Below, piece after piece: positions 1 to 8,599 of a stretch of 64,000 nucleotides of DNA. The stretch comes from Actinomycetales bacterium (GTDB lineage: Bacteria; Actinomycetota; Actinomycetes; Actinomycetales; Cellulomonadaceae). The notes beneath the pieces were generated by a model. It ran no database searches and was not told where the DNA came from. It worked only from the letters and a program-made list of their open reading frames with translations. Both the position numbers and the translations under genes were made by a program. Where the stretch lies: assembly GCA_020444245.1 (NCBI GenBank), contig JAHLLI010000002.1, forward strand, positions 186,001 through 250,000, given 5' to 3'. Position 1 is the first letter of the stretch. Each line of letters begins with the position of its first letter.

Positions 1-1
1 C

Positions 2-1672
2 CCGGCCGACGTGGCGCCGAACGCGTGGGTGTTCAACGACCCGGTGTTCCTGCTGCTCAACATGGCGATCGGCGGCAACTTCGGCGGGGCGGTCAGCGAC
101 CAGCTCACCTTCCCGCAGTCGATGAAGGTCGACTACGTCCGCGTCTACCAGGGCCCGGACACCGCGGAGCGCTTCCAGGCCCCGTTCGTCGACGACTTCA
201 CCGGCTGGAAGAAGATCACCGTCCCGTTCTCCGACTTCACCCGCAGCGCGACGCAGCCGGCCGGCGCGCCCGATGACGGGCTGGGTCTCGACCAGGTCTG
301 GGGCTACGGCTTCACCCTGCCGGCCGGTGGCTCCACGACCGGTGCCGTCCTGCTCGACCAGGTGCGCCTGGTCGACACCACGGCGCCGACCGTGACCATC
401 ACGGACGACGTGGACGGCGACGTGGCGACCGGTGACGTCACGTTCACCTTCGCCTTCAGCGAGGACGTCGGCACGAGCTTCACCAAGGACGACGTCGCCC
501 TGACCGGTGGCACCAAGGGCGCGTTCACCCGGGTCGACGCGACGCACGCCACGCTCGTGGCCAAGCCGCCGGCCGACGCGACGGGGACCCTCGAGGTCAG
601 CGTCGCCGCCGGGGCCTTCACGGATCTCGCCGGCAACCCGAGCACGTCCGCGGCCACCGCGCAGCAGGCCTACGACACGCCGCCGCTGCCGGGTGGCGGG
701 TTCGTCATCTCGTTCGACGAGGCGACGGCGCCGGTGCTGACGGGGTTCGGTGGGGCGGAGGACTCGCAGGTGGTGGTCGACCCGACCGACGCGGCGAACA
801 AGGTCGCCAGGGTGGTCAAGGCCGACGGTGCGCAGGTCTGGGCGGGTACCACGGTGTCGACCGAGCCGGGTCTGACGGTCCCGGCGATCCCGTTCGCGGC
901 CGGTGCCACGGTCATGACGGCGCGGGTGTGGTCGCCGGACGCGGGCATCCCGGTCCGGCTGAAGGTCGAGAACTCGGCGGTCGGGTCGACGTCGGTGGAG
1001 ACCGAGGCCACCACGACGGTCGCCGGGGGGTGGGAGACGTTGACCTTCGACTTCGCCGACCAGGTCGCCGGCACCCCGGCGCTGGACCTGGCCGCGACCT
1101 ACGACAGGGTCTCGATCTTCTTCGACTTCGGCACGGCCGGCAGCGGGAAGACCTACTACCTCGACGACCTCACCTGGCCGGCGCCCACCTTCGCGATCTC
1201 GTTCGACGAGGCGACGGCGCCGGTGCTGACGGGGTTCGGTGGGGCGGAGGACTCGCAGGTGGTGGTCGACCCGACCGACGCGGCGAACAAGGTCGCCAGG
1301 GTGGTCAAGGCCGACGGTGCGCAGGTCTGGGCGGGTACCACGGTGTCGACCGAGCCGGGTCTGACGGTCCCGGCGATCCCGTTCGCGGCCGGTGCCACGG
1401 TCATGACGGCGCGGGTGTGGTCGCCGGACGCGGGCATCCCGGTCCGGCTGAAGGTCGAGAACTCGGCGGTCGGGTCGACGTCGGTGGAGACCGAGGCCAC
1501 CACGACGGTCGCCGGGGGGTGGGAGACGTTGACCTTCGACTTCGCCGACCAGGTCGCCGGCACCCCGGCGCTGGACCTGGCCGCGACCTACGACAGGGTC
1601 TCGATCTTCTTCGACTTCGGCACGGCCGGCAGCGGGAAGACCTACTACCTCGACGACCTCACCTGGCCGTAG
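2..1672 (+). CDS. Secreted GH16-family glycoside hydrolase, 3' part (5'-truncated by window edge)
   Basis: The reading frame is already open at the window edge, so the N-terminus and catalytic motif lie outside. Residues 1-50 (counted from base 2) match the end of a GH16 (laminarinase/beta-glucanase) fold: a hydrophobic strand, then LNMAIGGNFGG and VDYVRVYQ. Residues about 52-118 resemble the second half of a CIA30/CBM11-like jelly-roll (APFVDDFTGW, ITVPFSDF, then a VLLDQVRL strand). About 122-225 is a bacterial Ig-like module. Residues 236-393 and 399-556 are two copies of a jelly-roll-like, probably carbohydrate-binding module of about 158 residues that ends YYLDDLTWP. The family hydrolyses beta-1,3 or mixed-linkage glucans outside the cell. 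The exact substrate cannot be read from this fragment. Confidence 0.8.
   Translation, partial: PADVAPNAWVFNDPVFLLLNMAIGGNFGGAVSDQLTFPQSMKVDYVRVYQGPDTAERFQAPFVDDFTGWKKITVPFSDFTRSATQPAGAPDDGLGLDQVWGYGFTLPAGGSTTGAVLLDQVRLVDTTAPTVTITDDVDGDVATGDVTFTFAFSEDVGTSFTKDDVALTGGTKGAFTRVDATHATLVAKPPADATGTLEVSVAAGAFTDLAGNPSTSAATAQQAYDTPPLPGGGFVISFDEATAPVLTGFGGAEDSQVVVDPTDAANKVARVVKADGAQVWAGTTVSTEPGLTVPAIPFAAGATVMTARVWSPDAGIPVRLKVENSAVGSTSVETEATTTVAGGWETLTFDFADQVAGTPALDLAATYDRVSIFFDFGTAGSGKTYYLDDLTWPAPTFAISFDEATAPVLTGFGGAEDSQVVVDPTDAANKVARVVKADGAQVWAGTTVSTEPGLTVPAIPFAAGATVMTARVWSPDAGIPVRLKVENSAVGSTSVETEATTTVAGGWETLTFDFADQVAGTPALDLAATYDRVSIFFDFGTAGSGKTYYLDDLTWP
707..1180 (+). repeat. 474-bp perfect direct repeat, copy 1
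   Basis: This segment encodes the first C-terminal module of the GH16 protein. By eye it is identical, base for base, to 1196-1669, so third codon positions have not diverged. The period is 489 bp (163 codons) including a five-codon linker. Such identity implies very recent duplication or ongoing gene conversion. Confidence 0.9.
1196..1669 (+). repeat. 474-bp perfect direct repeat, copy 2
   Basis: Second copy of the C-terminal module, ending directly at the TAG stop codon. It matches 707-1180 exactly by eye. The pair is a substrate for recombination that would add or remove one in-frame module. Confidence 0.9.
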
Positions 1673-1774
1673 GAGCTGCCGGGGGCGGACGGCGCAGGGC
1701 CGGCGGCACGGTCTCTCATGCGGCGCACATGACTGCCACAGGGGCCGGCCAGGCCGTGTGACGACGGTGGCCCC

Positions 1775-3733
1775 ATGGCCACGACCCTCGCCCCGGACGC
1801 CGTCGCCCCCGCGGCAGCCCCAGCTGCCGCACGACCGCGCCGGGTCCCCTGGTCGCTCGCGGCGCTGCTGGTCGGCACCGCGGCGCTGTACCTGTGGGGT
1901 CTGAGCGCCTCGGGCTGGGCCAACGACTTCTACGCCGCCGCCGTCCAGGCGGGCGCCACCGACTGGAAGGCGTTCTTCTTCGGGTCGCTGGACGCCGGGA
2001 ACTTCATCACGGTCGACAAGCCACCGGCGTCGCTGTGGGTGATGGCGCTGTCGGTCAGGGTCTTCGGCCTCAGCTCGTGGAGCCTGCTGGTGCCGCAGGC
2101 GCTGGAGGGCGTCGCGGCGGTCGCGCTGCTGTACGCGGCGGTGCGGCGGTGGGCCGGGCACGTCCCTGGCCTGGTGGCCGGAGCGATCCTCGCGCTCACG
2201 CCCGCCGCTGCGCTGATGTTCCGGTTCGACAACCCGGACGCGCTGCTGGTGCTGCTCATGGTCGCCGCGGCGTACGCCGTGGTCCGCGCCGTGGAGGGCG
2301 CGAGCACGCGTTGGCTCGTGCTCGCCGGGGTGGCGATCGGCTTCGCCTTCCTGACCAAGATGCTCCAGGGCTTCCTGGTGCTGCCGGCATTCGTGCTGGT
2401 GTACCTGGTCGCGGCGCCGACGTCGTTGCGCCGCCGGCTGGCCCAGCTGCTCGCGGCCGCGGTCGCGGTGGTGGTCTCCGCGGGCTGGTGGGTGGCGATC
2501 GTCGAGCTGTGGCCGGCGTCGTCGCGGCCCTACATCGGCGGCTCGACCGACAACTCCGTGCTCGACCTCGTGCTCGGCTACAACGGGCTCGCGCGGATCC
2601 TCGGCCAGGGCGGCGGCTCGGCGGGCGGCGGCGTGCAGGGCTCGGCCTTCGGCGGTGCCACCGGACTCGGCCGCCTGTTCTCCAGCGAGATGGGCTACGA
2701 GATCTCCTGGCTGCTGCCCGCGGCGCTCGTCGCACTGGTCGCGGGCCTGTGGCTGACCCGGGGCCGGCCCCGCACCGACCGGACCCGCGCCGGGTTGCTG
2801 CTGTGGGGCGGGTGGTTGGTGGTCACGGGGCTGGTGTTCAGCTTCATGGCGGGCGTCGTCCACCCGTACTACACGGTCGCCCTCGCACCGGCGGTCGCCG
2901 CGCTGGTGGCGATCGGCGGCGGCGCCCTGTGGCAGGCGCGGGACCGGATGACGGCCCGGGTCGGGCTGGCGCTCATGGCGGTCGCCGCGGGCGGGTGGAG
3001 CGCCGTGCTGCTCGACGGTGCCTCGGCGATGACCTGGCTCTCGCCGGTGGTGGGTGCGGTCGGGGTCTTGGCGGGCGTGGCCCTCCTGGTGGTCGATCGA
3101 CGCACCCCGCGGCTGGTCGCCGCCGCGGTGCTGGGCGCGGGGCTGATCGCGGGGCTGACCGGCTCCGCGGCGTCCGCGGTCGCCACGGCGGCCACGCCGC
3201 ACTCCGGGTCGATCCCCACCGTGGGGCTCTCACCCTCGGCTGACGGGGTCGGCGGGTTCGGTGGTGGCGGTGCAGGCGGACCGGGGGCCATCGGCAGTCC
3301 GGGCGCGCAGGCGCCTTCGGCGGACGGCGTCCGCGGCGCGCCGCCGGCGGGCGGCGCCGGCGGAACGGCCCCGGGCGCGGGGGCGGGCCCCGCCACTGCC
3401 GCGACCGGCGGCTCGACCGCGGACCTCGCGAGCCTGCTGTCCTCGACCACGAGCCGATGGTCGGCCGCGGTGGTCGGCGACCAGTCGGCGGCCGGGCTCG
3501 AGCTGGACAGCGGCACGGCGGTGATGGCGATCGGCGGCTGGAGCGGCACCGACCCCGCACCCACGCTCGCGCAGTTCCAGGAGTACGTCGCGTCCGGGCA
3601 GGTCACCTACTACGTCGCCGGCGGCCAGGGTGGGGGGCGCGGCGGCGCCGACAGCGAGATCGCGACCTGGGTCGCGCAGAGCTTCGCGGCGACCAGCGTC
3701 GGCAGCTGGACGGTGTACGACCTGACCTCCTGA
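1775..3733 (+). CDS. PMT/ArnT-like membrane glycosyltransferase
   Basis: A 652-residue polytopic membrane protein of the GT39/GT83 (dolichyl-phosphate-mannose mannosyltransferase / ArnT) superfamily, which moves a sugar from a polyprenyl-phosphate donor onto a protein, lipid or wall acceptor outside the membrane. After the first membrane helix comes an extracytoplasmic loop with the acidic motif WANDF (near residue 47) and the VDKPP signature near residue 80. About ten further hydrophobic helices follow to about residue 470. Residues about 490-555 are a Gly/Ala/Pro linker, followed by a soluble C-terminal domain of about 95 residues (QFQEYVASGQVTYYV). This actinobacterial layout is common; donor and acceptor are unknown. 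The ATG at 1775 has only a weak upstream GACGGTGG. Confidence 0.85.
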   Translation: MATTLAPDAVAPAAAPAAARPRRVPWSLAALLVGTAALYLWGLSASGWANDFYAAAVQAGATDWKAFFFGSLDAGNFITVDKPPASLWVMALSVRVFGLSSWSLLVPQALEGVAAVALLYAAVRRWAGHVPGLVAGAILALTPAAALMFRFDNPDALLVLLMVAAAYAVVRAVEGASTRWLVLAGVAIGFAFLTKMLQGFLVLPAFVLVYLVAAPTSLRRRLAQLLAAAVAVVVSAGWWVAIVELWPASSRPYIGGSTDNSVLDLVLGYNGLARILGQGGGSAGGGVQGSAFGGATGLGRLFSSEMGYEISWLLPAALVALVAGLWLTRGRPRTDRTRAGLLLWGGWLVVTGLVFSFMAGVVHPYYTVALAPAVAALVAIGGGALWQARDRMTARVGLALMAVAAGGWSAVLLDGASAMTWLSPVVGAVGVLAGVALLVVDRRTPRLVAAAVLGAGLIAGLTGSAASAVATAATPHSGSIPTVGLSPSADGVGGFGGGGAGGPGAIGSPGAQAPSADGVRGAPPAGGAGGTAPGAGAGPATAATGGSTADLASLLSSTTSRWSAAVVGDQSAAGLELDSGTAVMAIGGWSGTDPAPTLAQFQEYVASGQVTYYVAGGQGGGRGGADSEIATWVAQSFAATSVGSWTVYDLTS

Positions 3734-3740
3734 CCCGGGT

Positions 3741-3760
3741 CGGGCGGCGAGGCCCGCCCG
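3741..3760. terminator. Hairpin between convergent genes
   Basis: A 7-bp GC stem (CGGGCGG / CCGCCCG) with a 6-nt loop lies between the convergent stop codons of the glycosyltransferase and the GGDEF gene. There is no U-tract, which is usual in high-GC actinobacteria. It could act for both directions. Confidence 0.4.
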
Positions 3761-3796
3761 CCCCGGGGCGTCGGGTGTGCCCCGGGCCCCCGTGGC

Positions 3797-5251
3797 TCAG
3801 CCGGGCTCGGCGCCGGCCACTTGCACGCCGCCCTTGCCCAGCGCCTTCACGCGGTACATCGCGACGTCGGCGGCGCGCAGCAGCGCGGACGGGTTCAGCT
3901 CGCCGTCCGGAGCCGAGGCGACCCCGACGCTGCCCGTCACCACGATGTCGACGCCGTTGGCCTGCATCGGCGCCCGCAGGGCGTCGCGGATCGCGTGGGC
4001 GAGCTCGCGAGCGGCCTGCGCCGCGTCGCGCAGCAGGAGGACGGCGAACTCGTCACCGCTCATCCGGACGGCGAGCGCGTCGTCGCCGTACCCGCCGAGG
4101 GCGGCGGTCAGGCGGTGGGCGACCTCGACCAGCACCGCGTCGCCCGACGCGTGCCCGTAGGCGTCGTTGACGCCCTTGAAGTCGTCCAGGTCCACGAAGG
4201 CGACGGCGACGGGGAGCCCGGACATGCCCCGCTCGGCCGAGGCCGCCTCGAGGCGCTCCCACAGCACGACGCGCCCGGGCAACCCGGTGAGGTGGTCGTG
4301 GGTGGCCTGGTGGCGCAGCAGCCGCTCGGTCGCCTCGAGGCGGACCAGCAGCTCCCGGCTCTCGATCGAGACGACGTGCTGGCGCACGACCAGCAGCACC
4401 AGGACAGTGGAGGCGCCCAGCACCTCGGGTGTCGTCGGACCGCCGCGGGCCATGCTCGCCGCGAGCGCGGCCGCGGTGGGCAGCACGAGGACGTAGGGCT
4501 CGTAGGCCAGGGCGACGTGGGTGGTGACCACGGGCACCCGCGGCGAGGTGCCGCCGTACCGGCGGACCGCGACCCAGTAGACCGCCCAGGCGACTGCCCA
4601 CACCGGAGTGCTGCCGAGGGCCCAGCGGATGTCGGAGACCGCGATCGTGAGGAGGGCCACCACGAACAGGGTCGGCATCACGCGGTGCCGGTGGCGCATC
4701 TCGGTCCAGGTCATGCCGAAGCCGAGCACCGCGAGCCAGATCGCCATCAGCGGCAACGCGACGGCCGTGACCCCGTGGACGCCCCCGCCGGAGCGCGCCC
4801 AGACGGACGAGTAGGCGGGCGCCCAGCCCAGCACGAACGCCGTTGCGGCCGCGAGCCCACCGTCCAGCACGAGCCTCGCCCGGGACCAGCGGTCCCCGGC
4901 CCTGGAGGCGAGCAGCCAGGAGGCGGCCGACAGCGCCATCGCCAGCGCCCGGCCGAGGTCGGCCAGTGCTTCCGGCCAGCCGAGCAGCCAGGTCACGGGT
5001 GCGGCGAGCCAGGCGAGCGGGTACACGGTCAGCAGCGCCCATGCGCGCCGGCTGCGCGCGTCTCGCGCCTTGCGGCTCGAGGCCCGTGCCGCCAGCCAGA
5101 CCGCGACGGCCGCTGCGCCGTCCAACGCGAGGCCCGCGCGAGCAGCGGCCGGGCCGCCTGCGCCGAGCGCCAGGCGGATCGCGAGCAGGCCGGCGAGGGC
5201 GACGACGGGGATCGCCGCCTCGCGTGCCACCCTCCTCAGCCGGTGAGCCAT
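3797..5251 (-). CDS. Membrane-anchored diguanylate cyclase (GGDEF)
   Basis: An N-terminal block of about nine hydrophobic helices (to about residue 300) is followed by a short coiled segment and a C-terminal GGDEF domain, which would make cyclic di-GMP from two GTP. The signature reads SGDEF near residue 397, with the preceding FVDLDDFKGVNDAYGH strand-helix intact. The product-inhibition I-site (RxxD upstream of the signature) appears absent, since the arginine position is Gly in YGDDALAVRMSGDEF. I chose the ATG at 5251 because GGAGG sits five bases upstream; upstream in-frame starts at 5272 and 5302 lack such a site. The gene is divergent from the EAL gene at 5489, so synthase and hydrolase may be co-regulated. 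Confidence 0.85.
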   Translation of the reverse strand: MAHRLRRVAREAAIPVVALAGLLAIRLALGAGGPAAARAGLALDGAAAVAVWLAARASSRKARDARSRRAWALLTVYPLAWLAAPVTWLLGWPEALADLGRALAMALSAASWLLASRAGDRWSRARLVLDGGLAAATAFVLGWAPAYSSVWARSGGGVHGVTAVALPLMAIWLAVLGFGMTWTEMRHRHRVMPTLFVVALLTIAVSDIRWALGSTPVWAVAWAVYWVAVRRYGGTSPRVPVVTTHVALAYEPYVLVLPTAAALAASMARGGPTTPEVLGASTVLVLLVVRQHVVSIESRELLVRLEATERLLRHQATHDHLTGLPGRVVLWERLEAASAERGMSGLPVAVAFVDLDDFKGVNDAYGHASGDAVLVEVAHRLTAALGGYGDDALAVRMSGDEFAVLLLRDAAQAARELAHAIRDALRAPMQANGVDIVVTGSVGVASAPDGELNPSALLRAADVAMYRVKALGKGGVQVAGAEPG

Positions 5252-5373
5252 CCATGCCTCCACATCGCTCATCGGCAGGCCGGCGCGGACATGAAGGTGC
5301 ACCCTGCAGCGAGTTCGCGTCGATCATGGGATGCGCGATCGCGCAGCGGTGCCACACTGGGGCGGAGCACTTC

Positions 5374-5395
5374 GGCGCGAGCACGCGCTCGCGCC
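5374..5395. other. Inverted repeat between divergent c-di-GMP genes
   Basis: A perfect 9-bp stem (GGCGCGAGC / GCTCGCGCC) with a 4-nt loop, flanked by GCAC and GTGC that could extend the stem. It lies in the 237-bp region between the divergent GGDEF and EAL genes. It could be a regulator site or an RNA hairpin; nothing in the sequence distinguishes these. Confidence 0.4.
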
Positions 5396-5414
5396 GTGCA
5401 GGGACGGGCATGCT

Positions 5415-5434
5415 GCCGGCCAAGGGCGGCCGGC
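5415..5434. other. Second inverted repeat upstream of EAL gene
   Basis: GCCGGCC and GGCCGGC are separated by 6 nt, 54 bases before the EAL start. Together with the hairpin at 5374-5395 it could form tandem stem-loops in a leader transcript. GC-rich palindromes of this length also arise by chance in this genome. Confidence 0.25.
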
Positions 5435-5488
5435 TGCCCGCACGGCGCGAGGGCAGCGTGCCAGGTCCCGAGCTCCGGGAGGTCTGGG

Positions 5489-6676
5489 ATGGGGACCCAG
5501 GACGGTTCGTCGCCGCAACAGCGCCGGTCAGCAAGGTCGAGGTCCGGCGACTCCGCGCGCGCCGCCTCGCTGCCGACCGTGCTCGGCGTGCTCGTCGTCA
5601 CCGCGCTGATCACGGCGGCGGTCTGGCACACCGCACCATCCGGCTCGCCGACCGGCCTGGTGCACCTGTACTACCTGCCGGTGATCTACCTGGCCGCCTT
5701 CGTCGGGCCGTGGTCCGCGATGCTGCTCGCCGCCGTGGCGGGTCTGGCGGCCGGCCCGTTCATGCCGGTCGACGGGCGTATCCAGGTGACCGCCAGCGAG
5801 CAGCCGGTCACCGAGTGGCTGGTCCGTCTGACGTTGCTCGTGGTCGTCGCCGCGGTGGTCGCCTGGCTCGCCGGGCGGCAGGCGCGGCCGGTGGACCAGC
5901 TGCTGCGGGACCTGGCCTCGGCGCGCTCGCTGCGCGGGGCGATCGCCGCGGGCCGGCTCACGGTGCACTACCAGCCGATCGTCAACCTGGCCGACGGCAG
6001 CGTCGCGGGTCTGGAGGCGCTGTGCCGCTGGACGGACCGGTCCGGCCGACTGGTCCCGCCGTCGGAGTTCATCCCGGTCGCCGAGCGGACCGGGATGATC
6101 GGGGTGCTCGGTGCCCGCGTGCTCGAGCTCGCCGTCCGGCAGGCGGAGGAGTGGTCCGACGGCCCGGCCCAGCGGCCGTCGATGTCGGTGAACGTGTCGG
6201 CCGCCCAGCTCAGCGACCCGGGGTTCGGCGCCGCGGTGGCCGACGTGCTGGTCGGCTCGCGCCTCGACTCGAGCCAGCTGTGCCTGGAGATCACCGAGAC
6301 GGCGATCATCGCCGACCCCCGGGCCGCGCTCACCGCCGTGCGTGCGGCTCGGCAGCTGGGCGTCCGGGTCGCGCTGGACGACTTCGGCACCGGCCACTCG
6401 TCCCTGGCCCAGCTGGCCGGGTTCCCGATCGACGTCGTGAAGATCGACAAGGCGTTCGTCGACCGGATCGACACCGACCCCAAGGTGCGCGCGCTGGTGC
6501 TCGCGATCGTCGAGATGGCCGGCGCGCTGGGGGCGGCAGCGGTCGCCGAGGGCATCGAACGGGCGTCCCAGCTCGCGGTGCTGCGCGACCTCGGCTGCCC
6601 GCTCGGCCAGGGCTTCCACCTCGGGCGGCCCGCACCGGCCGACGCGGTCGACCTGTCGCCCCGGACCGTCGCGTAG
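5489..6676 (+). CDS. Membrane-anchored EAL-domain c-di-GMP phosphodiesterase
   Basis: A 395-residue protein that would hydrolyse cyclic di-GMP to linear pGpG. Three or four hydrophobic segments occupy residues 25-130 (LYYLPVIYLAAFVGPW is typical of MASE/DUF4118-like sensors), followed by an EAL domain from about 150 to the end. Catalytic and metal residues are present: EAL near residue 175, the ITET glutamate, the DDFGTGHSSL loop, KIDKAFV and VAEGIE. An active enzyme is therefore expected. The ATG at 5489 follows GGGAGG at good spacing; the open frame extends far upstream, but that part is antisense to the GGDEF gene. No GGDEF partner domain is fused here. Confidence 0.88.
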   Translation: MGTQDGSSPQQRRSARSRSGDSARAASLPTVLGVLVVTALITAAVWHTAPSGSPTGLVHLYYLPVIYLAAFVGPWSAMLLAAVAGLAAGPFMPVDGRIQVTASEQPVTEWLVRLTLLVVVAAVVAWLAGRQARPVDQLLRDLASARSLRGAIAAGRLTVHYQPIVNLADGSVAGLEALCRWTDRSGRLVPPSEFIPVAERTGMIGVLGARVLELAVRQAEEWSDGPAQRPSMSVNVSAAQLSDPGFGAAVADVLVGSRLDSSQLCLEITETAIIADPRAALTAVRAARQLGVRVALDDFGTGHSSLAQLAGFPIDVVKIDKAFVDRIDTDPKVRALVLAIVEMAGALGAAAVAEGIERASQLAVLRDLGCPLGQGFHLGRPAPADAVDLSPRTVA

Positions 6677-6709
6677 CGCCGGCGAGGCGACGCCCACCGT
6701 CGTCGGGGC

Positions 6710-6715
6710 TAGAAT
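6710..6715 (+). promoter_or_regulatory. Candidate -10 element for MFS-MarR operon
   Basis: TAGAAT fits the actinobacterial TANNNT -10 pattern and stands out in GC-rich surroundings. It lies 40 bp before the GTG at 6755 and so rules out the in-frame GTG at 6716 as the start. No convincing -35 hexamer is visible. Confidence 0.45.
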
Positions 6716-6754
6716 GTGCTGAGACAGAACAATCGGCGAGAGGCAGGCCCGCGG

Positions 6755-8134
6755 GTGTTCATGGCGACCGAGCCGCCGCGACCCCGGGTGATCCGCGAGC
6801 ACCCGCACGCCGGCTGGCTGGCCGTCGGCACGGTCTGCCTCGGCGCCTTCATGGGCCAGCTGGACGCGAGCATCGTCACCCTCACCTTCCCCGCCCTCCA
6901 GCAGGAGTTCGGTGCGCCGCTCGCCGCCGTCTCGTGGGTCTCGCTGGCCTACCTGCTCACCCTCGTCGGCCTGGTCGCCGCGGTGGGCCGGGTGGCCGAC
7001 GCCGCGGGCCGCAAGCTCGTGTACCTGTACGGGTTCGTGGTGTTCTCGGCAGCGTCGGCCGCGTGCGCCCTGGCGCCCGGGCTCGGAGCGCTGGTCGGGT
7101 TCCGCGTGCTCCAGGCCGTCGGCGCCGCGATGCTCCAGGCCAACAGCGTCGCCCTGGTGGTCACCAGCGTCCCGCGGCGGTCCATGCGCGCCGCGCTGGG
7201 CGTGCAGGCCGCGGCTCAGGCCCTCGGGCTGGCGCTCGGCCCGGCGCTCGGCGGCGTGCTGGTGGCCACCGCCGGGTGGCGCTGGGTGTTCTGGGTCAAC
7301 GTGCCGGTGGGCGTGGTCGCGGTCGCCGCGGGGTGGTTCCTGCTGCCGCGGACCCGCGAGCGCACCCGGATCGGCTCGTTCGACACCCCGGGGCTCGTGC
7401 TGCTCGGTGGCTCGACCGCGGCCCTGCTCCTCGGGCTCTCCGGCCTGGCCGGCCTGGCGATGCCGCTGTGGGCGGCGCTGGGGCTGGTCGCCGCCTCGGG
7501 CGTGGGGCTCGTGGCGTTCGTGGGGCGCGAGCGGCGGGCACCGAGCCCGCTGGTGGATCTCACGGTGCTGCGGCCCCGGGCGGTGTCCGTGGGTCTGGTC
7601 GGGGCGCTGAGCGCCTACCTCGTGCTGTTCGCCCCGCTGGCCCTGTTCCCCCAGGTGCTCGGCGCCCACGGGCGGTCCGGCCTGATCCTCACCGCGCTGC
7701 CCGTCGGGTTCGCGGTCGCGGCGCTGCTCGCCGAGCGGCTGCTGCCCCGGCGGTGGGGTGCGCAGGCGCGGGGCGTGCTCGGCGCCGGCGCAGGGGTGGT
7801 CGCCGCCGTCGCCCTGGCCGCGCGACCGGACGACGCGGTCTGGGCGATCGCGTGGCTGGCCCTGCTGGGTCTCGGTGTCGGCGTGTTCATCCCGGCGAAC
7901 AACTCCGCGATCATGGGAGCGATCCCGGTCGGGGTCTCGGCGACCGGCGGTGGCCTGGTGAACATGGCGCGCGGCCTGGGCACCGCACTCGGTGTCACCC
8001 TGGTCGCGTTGTCGCTGCACCTGGGCGGGCCCGACGTGGTGGCGGGCGCACGGATCGCGCTGGTCGCCCTCGCGGTGGTGGGCGGGGTGTCGGCGCTCAC
8101 TGCGCGCGTCGGAAGGCCGGAGGCGGCGCGATGA
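6755..8134 (+). CDS. MFS drug/solute exporter (DHA2/EmrB-like, 14 TM)
   Basis: About 459 residues with roughly 14 hydrophobic segments, typical of the proton-antiport DHA2 multidrug family. The start of helix 1 carries GAFMGQLDASIVTLTFPAL, the family's motif D1-like segment. GRVADAAGRKLVY is the conserved loop 2-3 motif A, and LGPALGGVL resembles antiporter motif C. The start is either GTG at 6755 (11 nt after GAGAGG) or ATG at 6761; both lie downstream of the -10. The stop overlaps the marR-type start (ATGA), so exporter and regulator are translationally coupled. The transported compound is unknown; an aromatic or antibiotic inducer sensed by the MarR partner is plausible. Confidence 0.88.
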   Translation: MFMATEPPRPRVIREHPHAGWLAVGTVCLGAFMGQLDASIVTLTFPALQQEFGAPLAAVSWVSLAYLLTLVGLVAAVGRVADAAGRKLVYLYGFVVFSAASAACALAPGLGALVGFRVLQAVGAAMLQANSVALVVTSVPRRSMRAALGVQAAAQALGLALGPALGGVLVATAGWRWVFWVNVPVGVVAVAAGWFLLPRTRERTRIGSFDTPGLVLLGGSTAALLLGLSGLAGLAMPLWAALGLVAASGVGLVAFVGRERRAPSPLVDLTVLRPRAVSVGLVGALSAYLVLFAPLALFPQVLGAHGRSGLILTALPVGFAVAALLAERLLPRRWGAQARGVLGAGAGVVAAVALAARPDDAVWAIAWLALLGLGVGVFIPANNSAIMGAIPVGVSATGGGLVNMARGLGTALGVTLVALSLHLGGPDVVAGARIALVALAVVGGVSALTARVGRPEAAR

Positions 8135-8595
8135 CGGGTGGGTCCGGCCCCGCCGACCCGGAGGACCTGGCCGACGTCGTGGCGCGGCTGCGCCGGGCGA
8201 TGCGCCGGGCGGCCCGCGCGCACGACCCCGACAACCCCCTGTCGGTCGCCCAGCTCGAGCTGCTGTCCTGCGTGGCCGAGAACCCCGGCGCCAGGCCCAG
8301 CGAGGTCGCCCGGATGCTGCGCCTGGCGCCCAACTCGGTGGCGACCCTCGTCCGCGGCGCGCTCCAGCGCCGGCTGCTCACCCGCTCCAGCGGGCGGGCC
8401 GACCGGCGCACCGTCGCCCTGACCCTCACCGCCGACGGCGCCGCGGCCGTGGCCCGCTGGCAGGCGACCAACGCCGCGATCCTGAGCGGCGCCCTGGCGG
8501 GCATGGCCGACGAGCGGCGCGACCAGCTCGCCGCGGCCCTCCCGGCGTTGCGCGAGCTCGTCGAGGGCGTGGACGCGCTGGGCGAGGAAGGGTAG
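8131..8595 (+). CDS. MarR-family transcriptional regulator
   Basis: A 154-residue protein with a winged helix-turn-helix at residues 40-105 (LSVAQLELL, PSEVARMLRLAPNSVATLV, then the wing SSGRADRRTVALTLT), flanked by dimerisation helices as in the MarR family. These proteins usually repress their own operon and release DNA on binding small phenolic or drug-like ligands. The 4-bp overlap with the upstream exporter makes regulation of that exporter the most economical role. No clear palindromic operator was found near the -10 at 6710. Confidence 0.88.
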   Translation: MTGGSGPADPEDLADVVARLRRAMRRAARAHDPDNPLSVAQLELLSCVAENPGARPSEVARMLRLAPNSVATLVRGALQRRLLTRSSGRADRRTVALTLTADGAAAVARWQATNAAILSGALAGMADERRDQLAAALPALRELVEGVDALGEEG

Positions 8596-8599
8596 TGCC

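Noticed and set aside
3821-5488. Upstream in-frame extension of the EAL protein by more than 550 codons
   Set aside because: It is antisense to the GGDEF gene; a good Shine-Dalgarno marks the start at 5489.
5303-5488. c-di-GMP riboswitch upstream of the EAL gene
   Set aside because: The inverted repeats are simple GC stems; no GEMM-type conserved tetraloop/receptor or core is recognisable.
6716-6754. GTG at 6716 as start of the MFS exporter
   Set aside because: It lies directly after the TAGAAT -10 element, before the expected transcription start, and has no Shine-Dalgarno.
5528-8020. An 830-codon minus-strand open frame opposite the EAL and MFS genes
   Set aside because: Composition is typical of antisense frames (Arg/Gln/His/Gly-rich) and no conserved motif is seen.
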